Source: Kiritimatiellales bacterium
GTDB lineage: Bacteria > Verrucomicrobiota > Kiritimatiellia > UBA8416 > JAIOPI01
Assembly (NCBI GenBank): GCA_945949405.1
Contig: CAMFEP010000008.1
Coordinates: 1-33,445 of the forward strand
Direction: 5' to 3'
Length of the DNA: 33,445 nucleotides
Shown piece by piece: positions 24,483 to 32,397 of this stretch (its first letter is position 1; every line of letters starts with the position of its first letter). Below the pieces are notes generated by a model. That model saw only the letters and a list, made by a program, of their open reading frames with translations. It had not been told where the DNA came from and made no database searches. A program made the translations under genes and the position numbers.

Positions 24483-25670
24483 ATGATGAATGTATTGATC
24501 GCGGACAGCGTGGAGCAGGAATTGATCGCCGGGCTGGAAGCCATGGGGGCCACCGTCGACTACAAGCCGGAGTTGAACGCCGAAACCCTCCCAAAGGCCA
24601 TCGGTGCCGCCTCGGTCTTGATCGTCCGCTCAACCGCCGTAACCGCCGAGGCGATCAAGGCTGGCCCACGCTTGAGCTTGATCGTACGCGCCGGCGCTGG
24701 AGTGAACACCATCGATCTCAAGGCCGCCTCCGCACGCGGAACCTATGTGGCCAATTGCCCCGGTATGAACACCGCCGCCGTGGCGGAACTGGCCATGGGC
24801 CTGATGATCAGTGCCGATCGCGGCATCCCCGACGCCACCCACGCACTGCGCGCCGGCAAGTGGGACAAGAAGCGTATTGGCAATGCCCGGGGGCTCAAGG
24901 GCCGCACCCTCGGCATCGTCGGCACCGGCCAGATCGGCACGGCCGTGGCCCGCCGCGCCCATGCGTTCGAGATGCGGGTCATCGCGTGGTCTCGCAACCT
25001 CAATCCGAAAAAAGCCGAGGCGCTGGGTGCCGAATGTATGCCCACCCTGACTGAACTCGCGCGACGCTCCGATGTCGTCTCCGTCCACCTCGCACTCGCC
25101 CCGGAAACCAAAAATATTTTCAACAAGGCCTTGTTCGATGCAATGAAGCCGGGCGCGATTTTCATCAACACGGCACGGGGCGAAGTCGTGGATCACGCGG
25201 CCCTGTCTGACGCCATTGCGGCAAAGGGGCTGAAAGTCGGCTTGGATGTCTTTGACGCCGAACCCACCGCAGGTCAGGCGCCGTTTGAACAAACCGCATT
25301 GGTCGCGAAAATTTCGGGCACCCCGCATATCGGTGCATCAACAGACCAGGCCTCCATGGCCATCGCCATGGAAACCCTGGAAATTATCCGCAATTTTAAG
25401 CAAACCGGGCGCCCGACAAATATCGTCAACATCCGTAAGGCGCTGGGTTGCCAAAATACCTTGATCATTCGGCACTACAATCGCGTCGGCGTACTGGCGC
25501 GCGTGCTGGAAATTTTGCGCGAGGAAGGCATTAACATTGAAGAAATGCAGAACCTGATTTTTCAAACCAACGAGGCCGCCTGCTGCTCCCTCGCCATGGA
25601 CACTGCCCCCTCGCCCACCGCCCTGCAAAAACTCAAAGCCGACAAGGACATCATCGAGGTTCTGGTCTAG
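24483..25670 (+). CDS. serA: D-3-phosphoglycerate dehydrogenase (serA-type)
   Basis: It oxidises 3-phosphoglycerate to phosphohydroxypyruvate, the first step of serine synthesis. The substrate domain holds VRAGAGVNTID, the NAD fold has GIVGTGQIG (about 144-152), then INTARGEVVD and the catalytic His of GTPHIGASTDQA. A C-terminal ACT domain from about residue 325 (HYNRVGVLARVLEILREEGINIEEMQN) points to feedback control by an amino acid, probably serine. The 395-residue length matches the short ACT-containing form. I use ATG 24483; the GTG two codons earlier and the next ATG are alternatives, and no good ribosome site separates them. A related 2-hydroxyacid dehydrogenase is possible but less likely. 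Confidence 0.9.
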   Translation: MMNVLIADSVEQELIAGLEAMGATVDYKPELNAETLPKAIGAASVLIVRSTAVTAEAIKAGPRLSLIVRAGAGVNTIDLKAASARGTYVANCPGMNTAAVAELAMGLMISADRGIPDATHALRAGKWDKKRIGNARGLKGRTLGIVGTGQIGTAVARRAHAFEMRVIAWSRNLNPKKAEALGAECMPTLTELARRSDVVSVHLALAPETKNIFNKALFDAMKPGAIFINTARGEVVDHAALSDAIAAKGLKVGLDVFDAEPTAGQAPFEQTALVAKISGTPHIGASTDQASMAIAMETLEIIRNFKQTGRPTNIVNIRKALGCQNTLIIRHYNRVGVLARVLEILREEGINIEEMQNLIFQTNEAACCSLAMDTAPSPTALQKLKADKDIIEVLV

Positions 25671-25674
25671 TGAC

Positions 25675-25713
25675 CATGGAGGGCGAGCGTCCCGCGAGCC
25701 GTGCTCCCGTCAA
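25675..25713. repeat. Dispersed GC-rich repeat, copy A
   Basis: TGGAGGGCGAGCGTCCCGCG followed by AGCCGTGCTCCCG lies in the 39-base gap between the convergent serA and DUF4105 genes. It shares TGGAGGGCGAG and CGAGCCGT with copy B at about 27545-27585. It is partly self-complementary and resembles REP-like intergenic palindromes. Confidence 0.55.
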
Positions 25714-27662
25714 AAATACAAATTCACCCGCACGTGCGCTTCCTGAAACTCGTATGCATCCCGCCGCACCGTGGACAGCTCCATGCTGATGCTGCGATTC
25801 GGTGTCAGGCTAAAATCCTGGCCCCACGTCAGCGCGATATCCCAAAATTCCACCCCCAGGGCATAGTACGTGGCACGCGCCTCGATCAGATGCTTCCAGC
25901 GTGGCCCCACCATCGCCATCACCCCCACCGCAGGGCCCATGCCGATTGCATAATCCTCGTCACCAAGCCGCGGCCCCGCCAGGCCACGCGCCTCCACCCA
26001 ACCATATCCCAGCGCACCGCCGCGTGACTCCGCCGCCAGCCCCGCACCCGTCTGCGCCTGCAACACGAGTCGATCCCCCGCCTCGCCTCGATCCGCTTGC
26101 TCCGCTCCCGCGCTGAATTTCCATGAGCCTGGCGCAAAGAAATCGTCACGCGCCGCAATCGATTCCACATGCACCACATCCAGGCGCTGGAGACGGAAAT
26201 AGTCGCGCTCGAAATCGTAGCGCGTCTCCGTACTCAAAAACTGAATTTCGGCCCCCTTTTCGTAGCCCGCATCGTTGTCCAGTAGCGCATGGTAGGCGAT
26301 GCGCCCGCGCAGTGACGCAAATACATCGTCTTCCCGCACCCCGACCCCCGTGGATAGGCGCATCGGCGCATGCCCGTGATCCGGCCGGGGCGGTGGCGGG
26401 ATTGTGTTGGCCTCTACCGGGAGCGCCCCCAGCTTGCTGCGCGCGCGCAACGTATCCATCAGCATGGGACTGTAACGCGCCTTGGCCAGTTTTTCCTCGG
26501 TGTACAAATACTGGATGTACTCCGACGCCAGCTCCAGCACCACGGCCCGGTTGGTCGGATCCGGCACCGTCATTGCAAGATCCGCCACATTGGTCTGACC
26601 GCGCGCCACCCTTCGCGCCAGCGCGCGCTCCGGCGCATCCAACTGTTTGGCCAGATGCCGGATGCGCGTGACCTGCGACGGCCGGTATTGTACGTCCGTC
26701 ACCAGCCCCCGCCCGTCAATAGCTTTGACGGTATCAATGGGGATCACGAACCAGTCATGCACATCGCTCAAACCCAATTCCGGCCGAGCCACTTCCAGCA
26801 GGAAATACAAATTGTAGGCACAATTTTCGCTGAAGAAGAAATAGCGGCTCCAGATGTTTTGTAGCTCCCACGCGTGCCCAATCATGCGCTCCACTTCGTT
26901 GGACGAAAAATCCAGGTTGTATTCCCAGACGTCGCGGTGCCCGATGTCGCCGTACTGCTCGACCTTCTCGTAGTATGGCTGGATACTGTAAAATCCGGGA
27001 TACATACCTGCCATTCCAGCAAAAGCAAACAACGGACCAAAGCTAGTGTTTACTTTGGCTGCATAGCTTACAGATTTTGCTAAAAGCCTGTTTTTTTCAC
27101 GCGAATCGAAGACCAATAGTGTGTGACCAAACATCGAAGCCGGACCGTTCATGTAGGCCGCGGGAAAGACCAGCGTCACGTGGGTGACATCCAGATAATA
27201 ACTGACCAAGTTGAACTTCGCACATTCGGGCACCGGCAGTTGCGCCGGATCGATGGTCAGCTTCTCCCGCAGCCAGGTGTAACGGGCAACAAAGCGGCAG
27301 ACCGGGTGCTCGAGCTCATTCGTCCCCGCGGGTCGAAAAAATGCCCGCAAAGTCGCCGCCAGTTCATGGCGCGGATTAAACTTGCCGTCGGGCGCGCTAA
27401 AAAATCGAGGATCATCGACCAGGCTGACGTATCCGCCCAGTAGCGCGGGCTTGTAATGCAACAGGCTGTGCCACGTGGGATCGGCATAAAGCCGCAAACC
27501 CTCGGCCTGCGCCACCAACGCTTCGGCGTAGTTGGTCTCGCCGCCTGGAGGGCGAGGCTGTGCCGAGCCGTCCGCCAGGACGGTGTTACCAACAAAAATC
27601 AGGATGAAAAAAGCGACAGGCCGCCAAGGCAGCCTGTCGCTTCGTCGATCAACGGCTTGCAC
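25710..27662 (-). CDS. Exported DUF4105 (Lnb N-terminal-like) protein
   Basis: A 650-residue exported protein. After the signal peptide (residues about 15-30, VAFFILIFVGNTVLA) comes an N-terminal domain (about 46-130, WHSLLHYKP...FFSAPDGKFNPRHELAATL). The DUF4105 core (about 150-310) has YMNGPASMFGHTLLVFD and FFFSENCAYNLYFLLEVARPEL, with a histidine and a cysteine in the pattern of papain-like hydrolases. A C-terminal beta-rich part ending in YF may be a barrel-like segment. The only start before the signal peptide is GTG 27662, four bases after the DUF3015 stop, without a clear ribosome site. A strong terminator and a dispersed repeat lie inside its first 45 codons. I recall DUF3015 and DUF4105 genes being neighbours elsewhere, but have not verified it. 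Confidence 0.85.
   Translation of the reverse strand: MQAVDRRSDRLPWRPVAFFILIFVGNTVLADGSAQPRPPGGETNYAEALVAQAEGLRLYADPTWHSLLHYKPALLGGYVSLVDDPRFFSAPDGKFNPRHELAATLRAFFRPAGTNELEHPVCRFVARYTWLREKLTIDPAQLPVPECAKFNLVSYYLDVTHVTLVFPAAYMNGPASMFGHTLLVFDSREKNRLLAKSVSYAAKVNTSFGPLFAFAGMAGMYPGFYSIQPYYEKVEQYGDIGHRDVWEYNLDFSSNEVERMIGHAWELQNIWSRYFFFSENCAYNLYFLLEVARPELGLSDVHDWFVIPIDTVKAIDGRGLVTDVQYRPSQVTRIRHLAKQLDAPERALARRVARGQTNVADLAMTVPDPTNRAVVLELASEYIQYLYTEEKLAKARYSPMLMDTLRARSKLGALPVEANTIPPPPRPDHGHAPMRLSTGVGVREDDVFASLRGRIAYHALLDNDAGYEKGAEIQFLSTETRYDFERDYFRLQRLDVVHVESIAARDDFFAPGSWKFSAGAEQADRGEAGDRLVLQAQTGAGLAAESRGGALGYGWVEARGLAGPRLGDEDYAIGMGPAVGVMAMVGPRWKHLIEARATYYALGVEFWDIALTWGQDFSLTPNRSISMELSTVRRDAYEFQEAHVRVNLYF
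27545..27585. repeat. Dispersed GC-rich repeat, copy B, inside the DUF4105 signal-peptide region
   Basis: TGGAGGGCGAGGCTGTGCCG followed by AGCCGTCCGCCAGGACGG matches copy A downstream of the same gene at both conserved blocks. CCGCCAGGACGG and CCGCCTGG can pair with neighbouring parts. Read on the minus strand it encodes roughly TVLADGSAQPRPPGG, that is the predicted cleavage site and first mature residues of the DUF4105 protein. Confidence 0.55.
27607..27642 (-). terminator. Strong intrinsic terminator after DUF3015, inside the DUF4105 frame
   Basis: Read on the minus strand, AAGCGACAGGC and GCCTGTCGCTT form a perfect 11-bp stem closing a 10-base loop (TGCCTTGGCG), followed by a T-run. It starts about 25 bases after the DUF3015 stop, where a terminator is expected. 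It also encodes residues of the DUF4105 N-terminus (SDRLPWRPVAFF). Confidence 0.85.
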
Positions 27663-27666
27663 GAAA

Positions 27667-28134
27667 TTAGCCGTTGAGCACCTTGTCCATGTTGCGCACG
27701 ACGTCCATGGACGTCACTTCGCTCGTGGGGAAGATGCTTTCGAAGCTGCCCTGCAGTTTCGCGAACAGGTCAGCGCGTCCGGTCGCCGACACGTCCATCA
27801 GGTCCGCCAGCGCGTTCAGGGACTCACCCTGGCCCGCCGCCACGTCCATGATCAACTGGTCCATGTTCTCCGCCACATACTGCTGCACCCGGGTGTTGGA
27901 TGCCATGCCCGCGTGCGGCTCGCACTCCAGCGTGCCCGACGAGATACCGAACGTCTGATTGCCGCAAATGGCACCGTTCAGGAAGGTGGCGGCCAACTGC
28001 GACAGCATCGTCGGCTCCTGATCGCCCAGCGCCATCGTACCCAAGCCACAACCGCAGTTATCACGAATCGTTCCCGCCGCAAACGTACCCGTCGCCGCCA
28101 GCGCCACTGCCAGGATCAATACCTGTTTCTTCAC
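27667..28134 (-). CDS. Exported DUF3015 family protein
   Basis: The 155-residue product starts at GTG 28134, five bases after a perfect AGGAGG; the track ORF is 71 codons too long. Residues 1-19 are a signal peptide (VKKQVLILAVALAATGTFAAG). The mature N-terminus DNCGCGLGTMALGDQEP and the later AAICGNQTFGISSGTLEC block are the DUF3015 signature. The paired cysteines suggest disulfides or metal binding in the periplasm. The C-terminal half is helical. The function of the family is unknown. It lies just upstream of the DUF4105 gene on the same strand, separated from it by a terminator, and has a structured leader. Confidence 0.88.
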   Translation of the reverse strand: MKKQVLILAVALAATGTFAAGTIRDNCGCGLGTMALGDQEPTMLSQLAATFLNGAICGNQTFGISSGTLECEPHAGMASNTRVQQYVAENMDQLIMDVAAGQGESLNALADLMDVSATGRADLFAKLQGSFESIFPTSEVTSMDVVRNMDKVLNG

Positions 28135-28158
28135 TGCGACCTCCTGCCTTATTGTTAC

Positions 28159-28202
28159 ATGCGGAAGGTTTATGCGGCACCTCGCCGCGCGAACTTCCGC
28201 AT
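28159..28202 (-). promoter_or_regulatory. Two-level hairpin in the DUF3015 leader
   Basis: ATGCGGAAG (28159-28167) and CTTCCGCAT (28194-28202) form a nine-base perfect outer stem. Inside it, GCGGC (28174-28178) and GCCGC (28184-28188) form an inner stem with loop ACCTC. The element ends about 13 bases before the AGGAGG ribosome site on the minus strand. It has no T-run. It could stabilise the mRNA or bind a regulator. Confidence 0.5.
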
Positions 28203-28288
28203 ACGTTGGGATCAGCGTGCGACGTCCAGTGGAAACCTTCAAGCGAAAAAGACTGGCGTAAGATCGATTTCCGATTTCAAATGGGGGC

Positions 28289-29149
28289 ATGCGCAACCCC
28301 CGCATACTGCTGATTATCGCGTCCCTTGCCCTCGGCGGATGCGCCAACGGCCTTTTCTATCAACCCAATCACGTCGTCTATCAAACCCCGGAGCGCCACC
28401 ACCTCACCTACACGAATGTCGTTTTCCACAGCGCCGACGGCACGCCCCTTACCGGTTGGTTCATCCCTGCGGTTGGCCCACCGCTCGGCACCGTCGTGCA
28501 CTTGCACGGCAACGCGCAGAACATGACCGCCCATTTTTCGTTTGTCGACTGGCTTCCCGCCGAAAGATTCAACGTCTTCGTCTTCGACTACCGGGGCTAC
28601 GGCCAGTCCGCCGGCTCGCCCGACCGCAAACACCTCTACGAAGATTCGCTTGCCGCCCTGCAGTATGTGGCCACGCGCCCCGATGTAGATCCGCAACGCC
28701 TGCTGGTTCTGGGCCAGAGCCTCGGCGGAGCCAATGCCATCGCCGTGCTGGCGCGCCATGACTTCCCCGGGGTGCGCGCCATCGTGATCGACTCCACCTT
28801 TTCGTCCTACCGCACGATCGTCCGCGACAAAATCGCCCTGATCCCAATCTTGAGCCTGTTGCGCTGGCCCCTGTCATTCGTTGTGGTCAGCAACGGCTAC
28901 AGCCCCGATGCCGGCGTAAAGCGCCTGCCCCACGTCCCCGTCTTGTTCATCCACGGCACCGCTGACACCGTGATCCCTTTTCAGCACGGAAAAACGCTCT
29001 TCGCCCTCGCCAACGAGCCCAAACAGTTTTGGATTGTTGATAAAGGCAATCACACCGATGCGCTCACGCGTTTTCGTCGCCAGTATGCGCCGCTCCTCGT
29101 GGATTTCTTCAATCAGGCGTTGGAAGCGAATGCCGAGGAGAGCAAGTAA
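28289..29149 (+). CDS. Alpha/beta-hydrolase lipoprotein
   Basis: The 286-residue product opens with a lipoprotein signal, MRNPRILLIIASLALGGC, whose Cys18 would be lipidated, placing the enzyme on a periplasmic membrane face. The hydrolase fold follows: oxyanion-type HLHGNAQNM, DYRGYGQSAGSP, the nucleophile serine in GQSLGG (about 143-148), the acid in HGTADTVIP (about 228) and the histidine in KGNHTDAL (about 253). It resembles the BEM46/ABHD13-like group. The substrate is unknown. A GGGGG run sits very close to the ATG, so the ribosome site is imperfect. It diverges from DUF3015 and converges with the mannosidase gene. Confidence 0.88.
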   Translation: MRNPRILLIIASLALGGCANGLFYQPNHVVYQTPERHHLTYTNVVFHSADGTPLTGWFIPAVGPPLGTVVHLHGNAQNMTAHFSFVDWLPAERFNVFVFDYRGYGQSAGSPDRKHLYEDSLAALQYVATRPDVDPQRLLVLGQSLGGANAIAVLARHDFPGVRAIVIDSTFSSYRTIVRDKIALIPILSLLRWPLSFVVVSNGYSPDAGVKRLPHVPVLFIHGTADTVIPFQHGKTLFALANEPKQFWIVDKGNHTDALTRFRRQYAPLLVDFFNQALEANAEESK

Positions 29150-29156
29150 TTTGTAG

Positions 29157-29177
29157 GGGCGCTTGTACCAAGCGCCC
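29157..29177. terminator. Hairpin between convergent genes (bidirectional terminator or dispersed palindrome)
   Basis: GGGCGCTTG and CAAGCGCCC form a perfect nine-base stem around a three-base loop (TAC). It lies in the 37-base gap between the hydrolase and mannosidase stops. Only short A or T runs flank it, so it may be a dispersed palindromic repeat acting as a weak two-way terminator. Confidence 0.55.
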
Positions 29178-29186
29178 AAAGGGACT

Positions 29187-32100
29187 CTAACGCACCAACT
29201 TAACCGTCCGAATCTGAAACGGCCCAAACGGTAACCGCACCGCGCCGTTGCGCAGGGCCAGTTTTTTCAACGGCCGCTCCATCAAATCCGTCTCCCACGC
29301 GGCGCGCACCGGCCAGGCCAGGCGCAACGTCACCGCTTCACGCGCCCCATGCGCCTCGTAGAGCCGCACCACCACACCCGCATCGTCCTCGGCTTTCTTG
29401 ACCGTGTCGATGATCACCCCACCGTCGCTCACCGCGAGCGCGCTGTGCGTCGCAGCCAATCGCCCCGCGTGGGAACGCACCACGTCCCCTGCCAGCGGAA
29501 CGTTGAGCCCATACCCTTCACGCACAACCCCGTTGGTGAAATCGCCCGCATGCGGGAACAGCGCATAGGTCAGAACATGGGGTTTGTTGATATCGGCCGT
29601 CGGATCCGGTTCTTTCGGTGCACGCAGCAATGACAAGCCCAGCACGTTGCCGCGCACGTCGTACCCATACTTGCAGTCGTTGAGCAATGCCACCCCGTAC
29701 CCCGGCTCGGAAAGGTCGGCCCACTTTTGCCCCGCCACTTCAAACTGCGCAAAATCCCTCGGCATGTTCGTGTGCGTCGGGCGTTCGACATTGCCGAACT
29801 GAATCTCGAAGCGCGCGCGATCGGCGCGCACGTTCACCGGAAACGCCACTTTCAATAAAACATTCTTCTCATTGCCCCACTCAACGCGCGTCACGAAATC
29901 CAGTCGCGCGCTGCCCGCCTCCAGCACGAGCTCTTGCGTCACCCGCGACTTGCCAATGCGCCGCACGATCCGCAGCACACCGCGCACCGCCCCCGACTCA
30001 ATCACCACCACGGAATCGAGCCGACCGTCGATTTCCAACGGCTTGTTCTTATAAAAATGATCCACATCCCATGCCGCCCAGTCGTTGGGTTTGTCTTCGT
30101 AGAGTGTAAGTCGGTTCCCCACAGCCCCCGCTGCCAGCACCTCGCGTCCATTGCGCTTGTCGCGGATGCGCCGGACCCGCCCCTGCCGGTCCAACCGCAC
30201 CTGCAACACGTCATTTTCCAAAAGTGTCGCCGTCGCCTTCACCACCGGTGCCGCCACGCGTCCCGGCACCAGCCGGCAGACAGCATGCCCGATCGAAGGA
30301 ACGCTTGCCTGGAACCGCGCCTGTCCATCCGCCCCAATCTGCACCGGCACCTCACGGCCGTCGGGCAACACAGCCTTGACCCCGCCCCGGCCAGCGACAC
30401 CCTTGCGCGGCACCGCCACGACGCCCTGACGATCCCACGACAGCGCATTGCGCACCAGCACCGCCACCCCTGCCCCGCGCGTATCCACCTTCGCCGCATA
30501 TTGACTCACCGCCCGCTCGCGCACCCCGGCAAGCTGCTGGAGCGCCTCGGCGTACTGCCGATCCGAATCCTTGTACACCAGTGCGATCGAACTGCCGGGA
30601 ATGATGTCGTGGAACTGATTGAGCAGGACAACCTTCCAAATCGCATTCAGGCGGCGCTGATCGTAGCGCCCGCCCCCGGCCAGCCCCAGCGCCGACACCA
30701 TTTCCGTCTCGCGCAACAGCAATTCACACAGGCGGTTAAAGCGCTTGTTGTAACCCTGCGTCGTTAGCGTCCCACGATGCAGTTCGAGATACAATTCGCC
30801 AACCCAGCGCGGCAAGTGTGCGGCTTCCCCCGCAAGCCGGTCAAAAAAGGCCTCCGGCCCCATCGGTTCGAGCTTGGGCATACCCTCGAGATCGCGATAA
30901 CGCCGCATGCGCTCGATGTGCCGCCGCGTCGGACCCCCGCCCCCGTCGCCATAGCCAAAGGGAATCATCTGCAGCGAGGACCGATCCTTTTCCCTGAAAG
31001 CCCGCTCGGCGAAGCGAACTTCCGAGGCGTGCAACTCGCTGTTGTAAGTCGACACCGGCGGAAAATGCGCCAGCACCGTGGACCCGTCGATCCCCTCCCA
31101 ATGGAACGAGTGGTACGGGAAGGTCGTGATGCTATTCCACGAGATTTTTTGCGTCAGGAAATACGGAATCCCGCTCAAGCGCAACAACTGTGGCAGCGCC
31201 CCCGAATACCCAAACACGTCCGGCAGCCACAGGCAGCGCACGTCGTGGCCGAATTCTTTCTTGAAAAAGCGCGTGCCGTGCAAAATCTGCCGCACGAGAC
31301 TTTCTCCACTCGTGACGTTGCAGTCCGCCTCGATCCACATCGCCCCCGTGGGTATCCATTGCCCGGCCTTCGCCTTCTCGCGGATGCGGCGGTAAAGCGC
31401 CGGATAGCGGTCGCGCGTGAATTCATAGAGATGCGGCTGGCTTTGCACGAATTTGAAATCGGGATATTCATCCATCAACGCGAGGACATTGGAAAATGTT
31501 CGCCCGCATTTGCGCATCGTTTCCGCCAGCGGCCAGAGCCAGGCCACGTCAATATGCGCATGCCCGATAGCCGCCACAGTTTGCGCCGATGGCACCGCTT
31601 TCCGCCGGTACAGCGGCGCCAGCGCCCGCCGCAGCCGGCGCGCCGATGCGCGCACCGCGGCGCGACTCGTATCGGCATAATCGAACAGATCCACCGCCCG
31701 TCCCAATTCAAAGACCAGCTTCGCGCGGCGCGTATCTTCCGGCTCAACCACCCGGTGCATCCGTTGCCAAAAATCCCAGTGGTGTTCCGCCAGCATCCCC
31801 TGGAGCGCGTTCAAATCGTGCGATGCATCCCACACCTCCCGGTTGAACACCGCCAGCGTGGGTGCCTCCATGGTTCGGCGCGCATACCGCCCCTGGCGTT
31901 CGTTGCACGCCGCCTCCACAAAAAGCTCCACACGCTCTCCACCCCGGGCCCGTTTGAACAACAGCAAATCGTGGCGGTTCGCATCCAGCCCTTGCACAGG
32001 GACGTCGTTCCAAAAAATGATGCACTCGCCATGCGGGCGGAAGAGCAGCGACACCGGTTCCCCGCGAAAGGCACGCGGCACCTGAAGCCGAATCCGGAAC

Positions 32101-32318
32101 CACGCCGTGGACCACGGCGTGCCCCACAGTTGGCCATCCTTGACCGGCTTGTAGCGCAACCGCCTGGCCTCGGCCAGCGGCAGGTGCTCCATGGTTTCCG
32201 CCATGGCCACCTCAACGGGCTGGGCCTCCCCCCAAATCAATCCCTCAATCTCTTTCGCACGCTGCTCAATCTTACGGATCTCGATGCTCCGAATGCGATC
32301 CATGCCTTCATTTGCCAT
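29187..32318 (-). CDS. GH38 alpha-mannosidase
   Basis: A retaining alpha-mannosidase of glycoside hydrolase family 38, 1,043 residues, of the long cytosolic type with an N-terminal beta domain (about 1-240). The catalytic domain begins with GHAHIDVAWLWP (about 251), whose His and Asp bind the active-site zinc. The nucleophile aspartate lies in LPDVFGYSGALPQLL (about 364). The middle helical domain and long beta-rich C-terminal domains follow (KVAFPVNVRADRARFEIQFG). No signal peptide is seen, so it should act in the cytoplasm on imported manno-oligosaccharides. The ATG has AAAGG about eight bases upstream. It lies 79 bases after mvaD on the same strand. Confidence 0.95.
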   Translation of the reverse strand: MANEGMDRIRSIEIRKIEQRAKEIEGLIWGEAQPVEVAMAETMEHLPLAEARRLRYKPVKDGQLWGTPWSTAWFRIRLQVPRAFRGEPVSLLFRPHGECIIFWNDVPVQGLDANRHDLLLFKRARGGERVELFVEAACNERQGRYARRTMEAPTLAVFNREVWDASHDLNALQGMLAEHHWDFWQRMHRVVEPEDTRRAKLVFELGRAVDLFDYADTSRAAVRASARRLRRALAPLYRRKAVPSAQTVAAIGHAHIDVAWLWPLAETMRKCGRTFSNVLALMDEYPDFKFVQSQPHLYEFTRDRYPALYRRIREKAKAGQWIPTGAMWIEADCNVTSGESLVRQILHGTRFFKKEFGHDVRCLWLPDVFGYSGALPQLLRLSGIPYFLTQKISWNSITTFPYHSFHWEGIDGSTVLAHFPPVSTYNSELHASEVRFAERAFREKDRSSLQMIPFGYGDGGGGPTRRHIERMRRYRDLEGMPKLEPMGPEAFFDRLAGEAAHLPRWVGELYLELHRGTLTTQGYNKRFNRLCELLLRETEMVSALGLAGGGRYDQRRLNAIWKVVLLNQFHDIIPGSSIALVYKDSDRQYAEALQQLAGVRERAVSQYAAKVDTRGAGVAVLVRNALSWDRQGVVAVPRKGVAGRGGVKAVLPDGREVPVQIGADGQARFQASVPSIGHAVCRLVPGRVAAPVVKATATLLENDVLQVRLDRQGRVRRIRDKRNGREVLAAGAVGNRLTLYEDKPNDWAAWDVDHFYKNKPLEIDGRLDSVVVIESGAVRGVLRIVRRIGKSRVTQELVLEAGSARLDFVTRVEWGNEKNVLLKVAFPVNVRADRARFEIQFGNVERPTHTNMPRDFAQFEVAGQKWADLSEPGYGVALLNDCKYGYDVRGNVLGLSLLRAPKEPDPTADINKPHVLTYALFPHAGDFTNGVVREGYGLNVPLAGDVVRSHAGRLAATHSALAVSDGGVIIDTVKKAEDDAGVVVRLYEAHGAREAVTLRLAWPVRAAWETDLMERPLKKLALRNGAVRLPFGPFQIRTVKLVR

Positions 32319-32397
32319 GTTATGTGCCTTTCCACATCCGTGTCATCCCCTCTGGGTCCGAGGACGTGAAATCCGTGGTGCCATCTGCCGCATAAAA

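Noticed and set aside
30777-32369. 530-codon plus-strand ORF
   Set aside because: It is the antisense shadow of the GH38 mannosidase, whose motifs are unmistakable on the minus strand.
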